From: Azorinus chamasolen
Taxonomy: Eukaryota > Mollusca > Bivalvia > Cardiida > Solecurtidae
Assembly: GCA_963576725.1 (NCBI GenBank)
Contig: OY755239.1
Location: forward strand, 62,848,953-62,912,952
Direction of reading: 5' to 3'
DNA length: 64,000 nt
This document shows, one piece after another, positions 42,552 through 53,245 of this stretch. The notes below the pieces were generated by a model. The model did not search any database. It had not been told where the DNA came from and saw only the letters and a program-made list of their open reading frames with translations. Made by a program: the position numbers and the translations under genes. The first letter of the stretch is position 1. The number at the start of each line of letters is the position of its first letter.

Positions 42552-44034
42552 AACAAGAGGGCCAGAATGGCCCTGACATCGCTCACCAGCCAATCAGAGG
42601 AGAAGATGTTCAAAGTTTTCACTATATGTTTCTAGAGAAAACTGGCACCCCTGGGGTGGGGTCAATTTTGACCCCAGGGGCATAATGTATATAACTTTTG
42701 TAGAGGACCTGAACATGATGCTATGTGCCAGATATGAAAGCTGAGAACCCTTCAGTTTCAGAGAAGAATATATTCAAAGTTTTACCATATATTTCTATTG
42801 AAAACTGGCTACCCCTGGGGCGGGGCCAATTTTGACCCCAGGGGCATAATTTATAAAAATTTTGTAGAGGACCTGAACATGATGCTATGTGCCAAATATG
42901 AAAGCTAAGAACCTTCCAGTTTCAGAGGAAAATATTTTAAAATTTGACACTATATGTTTCTATTGAAAACTGACCACCCCTGGGGCGGGGCCAATTTTGA
43001 CCCCAGGGGCATAATTTATACAAATTTTGTAGAGGACCTGAACATGATGCTATGTGCCAAATATGAAAGCTGAGAACCCTGTAGATTCAGAAGAATTTTT
43101 TTTCAAAGTTGTCACTATATGTTTCTATTCAAAAATGGCTACCCCTGGGGCGGGGCCAATTTTGACCCCAGGGGCATAATTTATATAACTTTTGTAGAGG
43201 ACCTGAACATGATGCTATGTGCCAAATATGAAAGCTGAGAACCCTGTAGATTCAGAGGAGAAGATTTTCAAAGTTGTCACTATATGTTTCTAATGAAATC
43301 TGGCTACCCCTGGGGCGGGGCCAATTTTGACCCCAGGGCCATAATTTATATAACTTTTGTAGAGGACCTGAACATGATGCTATGTGCCAAATATGAAAGC
43401 TGAGAACCCTGTAGATTCAGAGGAGAAGATTTTCAAAGTTGTCACTATATGTTTCTATTGAAAACTGGCTACCCCTGGGGCGGGGCCAATTTTGACCCCA
43501 GGGGCATAATTTATATAACTTTTGTAGAGGACCTGAATATTATGCTATGTGCCAAATATGAAAGCTGAGAACCTTCCAGATTCAGAGGAGAAGATTTTCA
43601 AAGTTGTCACTATATGTTTCTATTCAAAACTGGCTACCCCTGGGGCGGGGCCAATTTTGACCCCAGGGGCATAATTTATATAACTTTTGTAGAGGACCTG
43701 AACATGATGCTTTGTGCCAAATATGAAAGCTGAGAACCCTGTAGATTCAGAAAAGAAGATTTTCAAAGTTTTACTAAATATTTCAATAGAAAACAAGGCA
43801 CCCCTGGGGCGGGGCCAATTTTGACCCCAGGGGCAAAATTTATATAAATTTTGTAGAGGACCTAAAGATGATGCTATGTACCAAAGATGAAAGCTGAGAA
43901 CCCTGTAGATTCAGAGGAGAAGATTTTTAAAGGTTCAAATTGTTGACGCCCGACGACGGACGACGCACGACGACGGACATCAAGTGATCACAAAAGCTCA
44001 CCCTGAGCACAAAAGTGCTCTGGTGAGCTAAAAA
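42552..44034 (+). mobile_element. Family H tandem-core element, most regular copy
   Basis: Opens AACAAGAGGGCCAGAATGGC (stem AGGGCCA/TGGCCCT) and TCGCTCACC. The CAATTTTGACCCCAGG mark recurs at 42663, 42827, 42992, 43157, 43322, 43487, 43652 and 43816, so the core is eight units at 164-165 bp. It ends GACGACGGACGACGCACG and a hairpin GCTCACCCTGAGCAC-AAAA-GTGCTCTGGTGAGC, then TAAAAA. Reading frames are not kept between units. Confidence 0.92.
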
Positions 44035-44086
44035 TGAGGTCAAAGGTCAAGGTCAAAGACCACTGGAAAGGATACTAGATACTGTG

Positions 44087-44336
44087 TTAACCCTTCGCTT
44101 GCTGAATTTTAAAACACATTTCTCCTTCTTTACCCATGCCCTGTTGTATAATTACATATATCTTCACTGTGTACAAGTATTTCGCTATGCAATCACTGCT
44201 GCGGAGTGCACTGGTTGTGCAATCAATTTGTAAATAGTGCAGACCCTGATGAGACAGCTCCTGCAGGAGCTGTCTCATCTGAGTCTTCACTATTTACAGG
44301 TATGTATATTGACGTGAATAGCAAGCGAAGGGTTAA
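44087..44336 (+). mobile_element. MITE-C, reference copy
   Basis: 250 bp with TTAA at both ends. Termini TTAACCCTTCGCTTGCTG and AGCAAGCGAAGGGTTAA. The central palindrome has GACAGCTCCTGCAGGAGCTG at its apex. A second hairpin lies in the left body (GTGCAATCA ... TGGTTGTGC). Confidence 0.95.
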
Positions 44337-44845
44337 GATGCATTATGTTAAGATGTACCCATACAACTTTGATGTTCTTAAGTGACATAGCATAGGAGAT
44401 ATGCCCCGGGTAAAGAACGTGACAATCATCGGAAGACGACTACAACATAAACTTGCAAGTCAATGACAGGTCTGCAAACAATTTACATACAAACCTGCTG
44501 GTCAAATTCATACTGGCGGTTATATACATGCCTGAAAACCAATATTGGACCTTAGTGTAACAGCCACCAAAAAAGCCTGCAAGCCTTACTTGCCTGCAGT
44601 ATACTTATTATTGTTCCAAATATAAACGTACTGCAAACAAATTATTGCAAGCTATATTTAGGTGGCAACCTCCAGCAAAATAAGATTGCAAGCATTTCAA
44701 TGAAACCTTGCAAGCATAATTTAGAAAGATTGCAAAAAGTATGAATTTTCACCTGCTACAAGCCTATTTGACCTTCAGCAAACTTGAAATTCATGCAAGA
44801 AAAAAAAAGCTTGGAACTTATATTGGTTGACAAGCTTGCTTGAAG
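44337..44845. other. Unassigned, GCAAG-rich
   Basis: CTTGCAAG, GCAAGC and TGCAAG words recur about every 30-60 bases without a fixed unit. It could be a decayed tandem core; no ends seen. Confidence 0.4.
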
Positions 44846-45085
44846 TAATCTGAATTTTCAAATGGACTATTCCAAAATTCAAACAGGTCAAGCTTAAGCC
44901 TTATCATTATGGTGAATATTTAGGGGTTTTTCTAAAGAAAAGTGTAACATGACAAACAGTGCAGACCCTGGTGAGAGGGTTCCTCTAGGAGCCCTCTGAT
45001 CTGGATCTACACTGTTTGCAAAGAACATTATTGACACTGTTTGCAAAGAACATTAGTGACTTGTGTCCCGCACTGTAAGGGTTAT
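44846..45085 (+). mobile_element. MITE-E
   Basis: TTTTCAAATGGACTATTCC body, palindrome AGGGTTCCTCTAGGAGCCCT, and a local tandem duplication of CTGTTTGCAAAGAACATTA. It ends CCGCACTGTAAGGGTTA. Confidence 0.88.
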
Positions 45086-45112
45086 ATAAGCGTCTTTTCT
45101 GAATGAAACATC

Positions 45113-45855
45113 TAGAGGTGACATTAATAGGAACGATATCGATATATCATCGAGTCACGTCAGTCGATCCTACTAGTACATGTGTATATCGATACTGGTT
45201 TCCAAATATTGATACAAATAAAGGACGAATAAACACCTTTCCACAGGCTATATTTCTTACAGGTTGGTAACTTCTAATCTTACATACTTGCAGTGAAATT
45301 GTTCTGAAGGTGCTGTCTCAATTTGGGTCTGCACTTTTTGCCATGAGAATTTGAGTGTTACTTCAACTTACTTGTTGACAGTTTGAAAAATTATATATAT
45401 AAAGTTAACCCTTTGCTTGCTGAATTTAAAAATACATTTCTCCTTCTTTACCCATGCCCCGTTGTATAATTACATATATCTTCACTGTGTACAAGTATTT
45501 CGCTGTGCAATCACTGCTGTGGAGTGCACTGGTTGCACAATCAACTTGTAAATAGTGCAGACCCTGATGAGACAGCTCCTGCAGGAGCTGTCTCATCTGG
45601 GTATTCACTATTTACAGGCATGTATATTGACGCGAATAGCAAGCGAAGGGTTAAATAACTTGGAAGTGTTGCACCTCATAAGCCACAAAGGATATACAGC
45701 ATTCTTTTATATAATTTTTTTGAAAGTTTTGATTTTTTATATGCAGATGGATGTAACTTAAGAGCATCAATCATGTTCGTGTATAGAAATCGATATATCG
45801 TCTATATTTTTCTGTCCATCTATCAATACAGAATTTTCCATCAATGACACCTCTG
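45113..45855. mobile_element. hAT-like element, 743 bp, exact 8-bp target duplication
   Basis: Termini TAGAGGTGACATT and, inverted, CAGAGGTGTCATT. GAAACATC occurs immediately outside both ends (45105-45112 and 45856-45863). Subterminal ATCGATATATC copies lie near both ends. A MITE-C is nested at 45405; excluding it the element is about 500 bp. No transposase ORF. Confidence 0.88.
45405..45654 (+). mobile_element. MITE-C nested in hAT-like element
   Basis: 250 bp, TTAA both ends, close to 44087 in sequence. Younger than its 743-bp host. Confidence 0.95.
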
Positions 45856-45876
45856 GAAACATCCTATGAGTACAGT

Positions 45877-46036
45877 TTAACCCTTATAATTTTCAAATGG
45901 ACTATTCCAGAATTCAAACAGGTCAAGCTAATACCATAAATATTCAGGGATTTGTTTTATAGGAGCCGTCTAATCTAGGTCTACTCTGTTTACAAATGCG
46001 TGAAAATGTGTTTGTATTATTATTGGAAAGGGTTTG
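45877..46036 (+). mobile_element. Chimeric MITE: E left half, A right half
   Basis: TTAACCCTTATAATTTTCAA, GACTATTCCAGAATTC and GGTCAAGC are MITE-E. From TAGGAGCCGTCTAATC onward (CTACTCTGTTTACAAATGCG, GGAAAGGGTTT) it is MITE-A. Confidence 0.75.
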
Positions 46037-46239
46037 TGAATTGTATGAAATACACTGTCATAACTTTACATTCATGTATTAAATATGCATACTGCTGCAT
46101 ATTTATCTACAATTGTTATTCAAACAGCTGAAAACTGGTAGCTGACGATAACTGACAAATTATTCCACATGAACTCATGCAAGTCTAAATATGCATTTCA
46201 GCGAAACAATGTGGATTTATATTGGCTGTCAAATGATGC

Positions 46240-46733
46240 AAACGCTTGGCAGCTATTGGTTTACATTCATAAGGTGTATAATAAACAGCTATCTTTACAA
46301 TTTCAATACAAATCACTAACTACTGGTTATATTATAAAAGCTGTAAAAAGCTATCACTACAGAGACTGAGAGTATTTCCTACAAGTCACTCAGACTACTG
46401 TTTCTATTATAAAAGCTGTATAAAGCTATCTCTACAGAGTATTCTATACAAGTCACTTACTACTGGTTCTATTATAACAGGTGGAAAAAGCTATCTGATA
46501 ATCTCTACAATTTACATTCAAATCAAACTACATTTACTGGTTCTATTATAAAAACTGTAAAAAGCTATCACTACAGAGTATTTCCTCCAAGCCACTGACT
46601 TTTGGTTCTATTATAAAATTTGTAAAAACTATCTCTACAGAGTTATAATTCCCTACAAATCGCTCAGACTACTGGTTCTATTATAACAGCTGTAAAAAGC
46701 TATCTCTGTAACAGAGTATTCCCTACAAGTTTT
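46240..46733 (+). repeat. BB tandem repeat, about 60-90-bp units
   Basis: TTCTATTATAAAAGCTGTAA and AAGCTATCTCTACAGAGTAT with CCTACAAGTCACT recur six to seven times. The array resumes for one unit at 48187-48235 after the CC insertion. Confidence 0.85.
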
Positions 46734-48186
46734 TTTGTGTTGACCTTGACCCAATTTCATGTATCCTTGTATCAACTAAAAGGCCTTCACCCACGCTATC
46801 TGCATACCAAATATAAATTGTCTAGCCCATGTAGTTCAGAAGTTATAACAACATTTTAATGACAGCCAATGTTTCAAAATAGTGACCTTGACCTGATTTC
46901 AGGTATCTTTATGTCATCCATAAGGTCCTTACCAAAGCTATCTGAATACCAAAGGTAAATTGCCTAGCACTCGTGGATCAGAGGTTATAGCAAAATGTTA
47001 AAGTTTGTTAAAAACAGCCAAGTTTTCAAAATAGTGACCTTGACCTTGACCCAATTTCATGTACCCTTGTATCAACTGAAACGCCTTCACCAAAGTTATC
47101 TCCATACCATATATGAATTGTCTAGCATGAGGTTCAGCAGTTAAGAAAAAATGTTGAAGTTTTTCAATGATGGCCAACTTGTCTAAATAGTGACTTTGAC
47201 CTTGACCTAATTTCAAATATCTTTATATTAACTGAAAGGCCTTTACCAAAGCCATTTGTAAACCAAAGATAAAATTGCCTAGCTTTTGTAGTTCAGAAGT
47301 TATAGCAATGTTAAAGTTTGTTAAAAACTGCAAAGTTTTCGAAATAGTGACCTTGATCTTGACCTGATTTCATGTATCCTTGTATCAAGTGAAAGGCCTT
47401 CACCTAAGCTATCTGCATACCAAATATGAATGGTCTAACTTAAGTAAATCAGAAGTTATAAGGAATGTTAAAGTTTTGTTAAAAACAGCAAAGTTTTCGA
47501 AATAGTGACCTTGACCTTGACCTGATTTCATGTATCCCTGTATCAAGTGAAAGGCCTTTACCAAAGCTATCTGTATACCAAATATGAATTGCTTAGCATT
47601 TGTAGTTCAGAAGTTATAGCAATGTTAAAGTTTGTTAAAAACGGCAAAGTTTTGGAAACAGTGACCTTGACCTTGACCTGATTTCATGTATCCTTGTATC
47701 AAGTGAAATGCCTTCATCCAAGCTATCTGCATACCGAATATGAATGGTCTAGCTTAAGTAATTCAGAAGTTACAAGCAATGTTAAAGTTTTGTCAACGAC
47801 GGCAAAGTTTTGGAAAAAGTGACCTTGACCTTGACCTGATTTTATGTATCCTCATACCAAGTGAAAGGCCTTCACCCAAGCTATCTGTATACCAAAGATG
47901 AATTGCCTAGCATTTGTAGTTCAGAAGTTATAGCAATGTTAAAGTTTGTTAAAAACGGCAAAGTTTTCAAAATAGTGACCTTGACCTTGACCTGATTTCA
48001 TATATCCCTGTATCAAGTGAAAGGCCTTCACCCAAGCTATCTGCATACCAAATATGAATAGTCTAGCTTAAGTAATTCAGAAGTTATAAGCAATGTTAAA
48101 GTTTTCTTAACGATGGCACGCTGCCCGCCCACCCGCCCGGTTTTTTGCCAAACCATAAGCCGAGATTTTTCTCGAAAAATCCGGCT
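46734..48186 (+). mobile_element. Family CC tandem-core element inside BB
   Basis: Nine or so units near 160 bp (GTGACCTTGACCTTGACC, TTTCATGTATCC, AAAGGCCTTCACC, GCTATCTGCATACCAAATAT, TTCAGAAGTTATA). The tail is GCCCGCCCACCCGCCCGG and hairpin GATTTTTCTCGAAAAATC then CGGCTAAAAA. BB units on either side show that it inserted in that array. Confidence 0.88.
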
Positions 48187-48235
48187 AAAAAGCTATCTTA
48201 ACAGAGTATTCCCTACAAGTCACTGCAGATGTCAC
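48187..48235 (+). repeat. BB tandem repeat, right remnant
   Basis: AAAGCTATCTTAACAGAGTA and TCCCTACAAGTCACT continue the 46240 array. Confidence 0.85.
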
Positions 48236-48540
48236 ACAGTATCAGATTTAAATTCAATGCACATTATCTTGTCTTTTCGAAGATTAATACATATTCAATG
48301 TTGTTAGATCTCATACAAAAATCAAATTTACAACAAATAATTCCGAGACAGATCCTATTCTTAGAAGAGGGATTGGTTGACAGGGATTGGTTGATAGGCA
48401 GAGCACTAAGGTTTCAACATTAATGAGCTTAGAGCATTGAAAATCTTTCATTTTGTTTCACCCTTATTCCGCCAAAAACAATATTGTCCCCTCCAACTCT
48501 GATATGCTGTATCATTTCACTTACTGGTATCTTCAATTCC
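48236..48540. other. Unassigned sequence
   Basis: GGGATTGGTTGA is tandemly duplicated near 48370. No other feature seen. Confidence 0.4.
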
Positions 48541-48744
48541 TTAACTCTTTGCATGCTGGCAGCGGAACTGTGATTACCTATGCAAACAGTTTGGATCCAG
48601 ATGAGACGCGGCGTCTCATCAGGATCCAAACTGTTTGTAATTCTGACCACATTTTCGCAAAGAAACGAGAAAAAAATTTTTTTAAGTATTGAAGCAGATG
48701 ACAATTGTTGCAGACGAAAATATACTTAGCGTGCAAAGAGTTAA
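48541..48744 (+). mobile_element. MITE-D, reference copy
   Basis: 204 bp, TTAA both ends. TTAACTCTTTGCATGCTGGC and AGCGTGCAAAGAGTTAA termini. Apex GAGACGCGGCGTCTC. Arms differ at one site (CCAGATG against, reversed, CCTGATG). Confidence 0.94.
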
Positions 48745-48769
48745 TGCAGTTAGGAAGTGATTGCTTGAT

Positions 48770-48850
48770 TGACAAACAGCTTGGATCCTGATCAGACTCA
48801 AAGTTACCCGGCCTATGATCTGGATCCAAGCTGTTTTCAAATGTGACCTA
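48770..48850. repeat. EE palindromic repeat
   Basis: CAAACAGCTTGGATCCTGAT pairs with ATCTGGATCCAAGCTGTTTT. Apex CAAAGTTACCCGG. Confidence 0.7.
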
Positions 48851-48974
48851 GTCCCGTTTGGCAGGATAATGGGGTTCACCCTTGAGCCCATGTGAAAAAT
48901 AATGTCTGCTCAAAAATATGTCTGATGGAATTTTGACTACCGATTTGATCAAGATTTTAATAAAGTACATGTAT

Positions 48975-49105
48975 TGACCGAGTGTCAAACAGCTTGGATT
49001 CTTATCAGACTCTGAGTTACTCAGTGTCTCATATGGGTCCATGCTGTTTGTAAATGTGAGCCAGGTCGAGAATTGTGAAATCAGGTCGAGAATTGTGAAA
49101 TAAGG
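48975..49105. repeat. EE palindromic repeat, second copy
   Basis: CAAACAGCTTGGATTCTTAT pairs with ATATGGGTCCATGCTGTTTG around GACTCTGAGTTACTCAGTGT. It is followed by a 21-bp tandem pair, CAGGTCGAGAATTGTGAAAT. Confidence 0.7.
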
Positions 49106-49236
49106 GTTAATCTGCTAGTTCCATTAGACAGACTGATTTCATCATTTTAAAACCACGATTCTGATGACATCTATTGACAATTTATGTAATTAATGATTCT
49201 TTGGATGAATACAAAAAACCTTATACAGTTAAGCCT

Positions 49237-49718
49237 TTAACCCTTTCCTTCGTATAAATGCTTTTTCCCGCCTTTGCAAACAGAGTAGACCCTGATCCTG
49301 TGCTAGGACCCATATGATCAGGGTCTGCTCTGTTTGCTTGATGAAATTATATAAATCTGATCCTAAAGGTTTTGTTTCAGCCAAAAATTCCCCTGAAAAT
49401 TTTATCTTATCAAAATTCAGTTAACCCTTTCCCTCATATAAACGTGTTTTCACGCATCTGCAAACAGAGTAGACCCAGATCAGACGGCTCCTAGAGGAGC
49501 CTTCTGATCAGGGTCTACTCTGTTTGCTAATAGATTTTCAAAGATCTGTGTCTTTACTTTCTAAAATGGCTACAATGATCCACCTTCCATATTTCATTAT
49601 AACCTGTTTGTCCATGAATATTCAGTAGGTATTGAAATTTGTTATATACACAGAAAGGGTTAATGAATATTCATGAAGTGATCAATTCATGCATAAATAT
49701 TAATTAGGGGAAAGGTTT
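49237..49718 (-). mobile_element. MITE-F split by a nested MITE-A
   Basis: The F left part is 49237-49424 (TTAACCCTTTCCTTCGTATA). The right part resumes at 49660 with TTAATGAATATTCATGAAGT and ends GGGGAAAGGTTTA. Removing 49421-49659 restores a normal MITE-F. Confidence 0.92.
49421..49663 (-). mobile_element. MITE-A nested in MITE-F
   Basis: TTAA on both sides, proving duplication of that tetranucleotide on insertion. Arms CCCAGATCAG and, reversed, CCCTGATCAG. Confidence 0.94.
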
Positions 49719-49722
49719 ATTG

Positions 49723-49922
49723 TTACCCTTTCCTCCATAAATACGCCTTTCTACGCCTCTATATAAGTCACCTGTTGAAATCATTGTGATAGATAGAGCA
49801 TTTTCTCCTTAAAGAGCAAATGTTCTATATATCACAATGGTTTCAAAATACTTAATGCTCCTTTTCGGTAGATGCATCCAAAGAGGTTGGATCTGAAAAT
49901 AGCCTAGTATGGAGGAAAGGTG
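49723..49922 (-). mobile_element. MITE-B
   Basis: TTACCCTTTCCTCCATA start and GTATGGAGGAAAGGTG end, so both TTAA are mutated. The palindrome has several differences (GCATTTTCTCCTTAAAGAGC). Confidence 0.88.
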
Positions 49923-49990
49923 CCTGGCATGTGAGATTCATAAATACTACTAATAAACATCTTCAAATAGGTTTAGGGTTTTTTTTCCGT

Positions 49991-50256
49991 GTAGTATAAT
50001 ACTATGTTAAGGTGTGTAACTAAATGGTCCAAAATGGCAGAAAGATTGCACTAACTACATCCCACATCTTGTTATGACATCAATTTCCGCTCCATTTTAA
50101 TCAAATATGATTCATTACACGCAGAAATGTCATTGGTCTTTGAAATACACACCAATGATGTCGATCATCGGCCAAAAAATTACTGTACGGAGACGATAAA
50201 CTCTAACTCAGCTTTAGTCGACGGAGTCGCACACCTTTACATAATATTATACTATA
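49991..50256. mobile_element. Small element with 30-bp inverted ends
   Basis: TAGTATAATACTATGTTAAG with GTGTG, and inverted at the right CACACCTTTACATAATATTA with TACTA. The interior of about 205 bp has no match in the window. TA may flank it. Class unknown. Confidence 0.65.
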
Positions 50257-50510
50257 CAAACAAGATATGTTTGTGAAACACTTTGTCCCTCTACTAATTT
50301 GACCTTTGACCCTGAAGGATTACCTTGACCTTGACAAGTCATCCCTCAAAATGTGCTTCATGAGATACACATGCATGCCAAATATCAAGTCTCTATCTCT
50401 ACTGGTTCAAAAGTTATGGCCTATGTTAAAGTCGGTGATTTGACCTATATATTTGACCTCTGGCCTTCAAGGATAACCTTGACATGTCACCCCTAATAGT
50501 GCGGCTTTTT
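50257..50510 (+). mobile_element. Family X, 1.5 units
   Basis: ACAAGATATGTTTGTGAAAC start and GACCTTTGACCCTGAAGG core, stopping at CATGTCACCCCTAATAG. It abuts the inverted-end element at 49991. Confidence 0.82.
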
Positions 50511-50599
50511 TCAAAGTATAATGTCTAAATGTATTTAATGTTTGTCAGTAGTATTTATGAAATTGTCACGAGCCTGGCACCTGTGTTCACCACCAAATA

Positions 50600-50715
50600 A
50601 ATTCTGTCTGCAATGATTATCATCTGCTTTAAATTTCAAAGTGGAGTTTCCTTCCATTTTATTTCATTCTGTCTGCAACAATTATCATCTGCTTTAGATT
50701 TAAAAGTGAGGATTT
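50600..50715 (+). repeat. Two-unit direct repeat
   Basis: TTCTGTCTGCAATGATTATC and TTCTGTCTGCAACAATTATC, each followed by ATCTGCTTTA, about 65 bp apart. Confidence 0.75.
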
Positions 50716-52020
50716 CAGCGATTTCAATTCATACAAGCTGTGAAATTGTAACAGAATCCGTTGCAGTCATTCAACGTCCCCCCAAAAGAAACGAACAAAA
50801 GGTATTGATGAGCAAAACATCTAAATATTCACCAATTACAGACCATCGCTGGGTTACCGTGGCAACCAATACTTTTGAAAAACCTGTCATTAAGTTCTAA
50901 GTACCCATATACCCCACATTTACCATTTTCCAGCTAAATCTAATAATATCTAAATTTTGACCAAATTTTGACCAATCAGAGGCCACCACTCTGTTACCAT
51001 GGTAACCAACTCTTTAACAGAATTGATTACAGAATGTTTCCTAAATGAAACTGGTATTGATGAGCAAATTATCTTAATTTCAACCAATCATTGGCCATCA
51101 CTGAGTTACCATGGCAAGTAGCATTTTTTGAAACACCTGCAATTAATTTCAGCGTATCCATTTACCCCTACTGACCAACTGTCTGAAAAATCTAATAATA
51201 TGTAAATTGTGACTCAGAGGACACCACGCCAATACCATGGCAACCAAGTCTTTCAAAACAACTTGATTGAGTTTGGGGTACCCAAATATCCCAAAATGAT
51301 AATTTTCGGCTGAATTTCGACCATTCAGTTTCCATAGCAACAGACTCTTTTAAAAGACCTACCAATCAATTTGGAGTGCCAGAATATCCCTACACTCTAT
51401 TACCATGGCAACCAACTGTTTCAAAACATCTTTGATTGAGTTTGGGTTGCCCAAATACCCCTTCATACCAATTTTCAGCAAAATCGGTTACAATAGCATC
51501 CAGTTCTTTCGAAACACCTTCCAATTAATTTGCAGTACTGAAATTTGCCAACGTACCAATTTTCAGCAAAATTGACCGGTCTTAATTTTGTAGAACAATG
51601 TCTAAATTTTGACTAATTAGAGCCGATCATTTGGGTACCATGTCAACCAACACTGTATAAACACCGACCAATCAATTTGTAGTATTAAAATATCCCAACA
51701 TACTAATTTTCAGCAAAATCGAACAATATATAAATTTCGTCAATCAATGTCTAAGTTTCGACAAATCAGAGCCAATAATTTGATTATCATGGCAACCAAT
51801 AATTTAGAAACACTTACCAATCAATTTGGAGTACCAAAATATCCAAATATACCAATTTTCAGCAAAATCGAACAATTTCTAAATTTTGAACACTCAGAGC
51901 ACACCATTCAGTTACCATGGCAGCCAATTCTTTCGAAAGACCTACCAATTTATTCGGAGTATCAAAATATCTCAACATACCAATTTTCAGCAAAATCGAA
52001 CAATATCTACATTCGTTAAA
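50716..52020 (+). repeat. GG tandem array with X-box-like motifs
   Basis: Units of uneven length (about 70-150 bp) share GTTACCATGGCAACCAA, TTTCGAAACACCTACC, AATCAATTTGGAGTACC, AAATATCCC and CAATTTTCAGCAAAATCGA. GTTACCATGGYAAC-type motifs sit at 50853, 50993 (perfect palindrome GTTACCATGGTAAC), 51105, 51231, 51328, 51399, 51487, 51634, 51782 and 51911. No ends or 3' hairpin found. ORFs of 95, 63 and 90 codons are incidental. Confidence 0.85.
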
Positions 52021-52347
52021 AATGATCTAAATTAAATAAAGCGTTTTTGGAAATATCTAATAACCATTATAATAATACTGTTTGGGCCGTTTTATGAAGG
52101 TTTCGCTGAACAACTTACATCATAAAACAATATTTGTTAATTAATTATAATGATCGACATTGCCACTTGTATATTGCTTGTTCTGAAACAAAATGTTATT
52201 GCAAAATTGTGAATACAATGTACGAAACCCCTCAGGGAATTAATCGGAAAGGTATTGAATAGTTACGTTTGATAAGAAATATAAGGCGCACAAAATAATG
52301 TCTAAAATGTGTACAAATGACACCAGCAATATTGATCTTTCACAATT
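52021..52347. other. Unassigned sequence
   Basis: No feature seen. Confidence 0.45.
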
Positions 52348-52595
52348 TTAACCCTTTACTCCATGAATATTCATGCAACAAATAATGACATCATGAATAT
52401 TAATTAGATTGTTATAATTGCATCTGGACACAGGAATTTTTGGCCACGGCAGAAACTGTACGCTCATACAATCGTATCTACTTTATATCATAAGCAAAAA
52501 GAGCCGACCCAGATCAGACAGCTCTTTGACAGTCTGATCTGGGTCTACTCTGTTTGCAAAGGGGAGAAATGTGTATTTATGGGGTGAAGTGGTAA
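52348..52595 (+). mobile_element. MITE-F
   Basis: Good left end (TTAACCCTTTACTCCATGAA), decayed right end (GGGGTGAAGTGGTAAAG). Both palindrome arms read CCCAGATCAGAC, one of the exceptions to the usual mismatch. Confidence 0.9.
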
Positions 52596-52673
52596 AGTGA
52601 TCATTTGTAAGTTACTTACACACTATAATACTTGATCATTTAAGAAACTACTATTTCATTCCATAACTACTCA

Positions 52674-52902
52674 TTAACTCATTACCTCATAGGCTATTTT
52701 TAGATACAACCTCTTTGAATTAATCTACTCAAAAGGAGCATTAACTAGAGAAAAGGTGGGTTTTTTTTTTAGAATTTTGTAGTTTGAAACCATTGTGATA
52801 AATAGAGCATTTGCTCCTATAGGAGCAAATGCTCTATTTATCACAATGGTTTCAACAGGTGACAGAGGCATAGAAAGGCGTATTTATGGAGGAAAAGGTT
52901 AA
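52674..52902 (+). mobile_element. MITE-B with 68-bp perfect palindrome
   Basis: TTAA both ends. Positions 52786-52853 are a 68-bp palindrome without mismatch or spacer (apex GCTCCTATAGGAGC). Confidence 0.95.
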
Positions 52903-52916
52903 TACACACATTGTCT

Positions 52917-53097
52917 TTAAGCCATTCTCTCCTACTGACACCTTTTTGCACCTCTGTAAAACTTGTTCATTGAATCCATTGTGATAAATAGAGCTCCTAT
53001 TTATCACAATGGTTTCAAAACTATACAACTCTAAAATTCTCCTTTTCGGTAGATTAATTCAAAGAGGTTGGGTCTAAAAATAGAGGGAATGGTTTAA
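52917..53097 (-). mobile_element. MITE-B, shortened palindrome
   Basis: TTAAGCCATTCTCTCC start and GAGGGAATGGTTTAA end. The apex is reduced to TAAATAGAGCTCCTATTTA. Confidence 0.9.
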
Positions 53098-53245
53098 TGA
53101 GAAATGATTATCTCTAAAGACTCAAATTGACATTATGCAAAATTTACTCAGCATGATCTGTATGTAAATTAAAAACAACCAGTTTATCTGCCATTGTCTT
53201 CCATCATTACATTCATTCAGCGTTAGTAAGATCTTACACCTAACT

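Noticed and set aside
44087..44290. A recurring 60-90-codon ORF (MRQLLQELSHQGLHYLQ...) in MITE-C copies at 14175, 44087, 45426, 56756, 61409 and 61927
   Set aside because: It is the translation of the MITE-C palindrome and body. Differences between copies mostly change amino acids (V/I, A/T, H/R, T/I, Y/C), so there is no sign of selection on protein.
48429..48829. Overlapping ORFs with repeated peptides such as NSLDPDETP and LIWIQTVC on both strands in MITE-D copies
   Set aside because: They translate the two complementary arms of the D palindrome and recur wherever D occurs (for example 38419, 40107).
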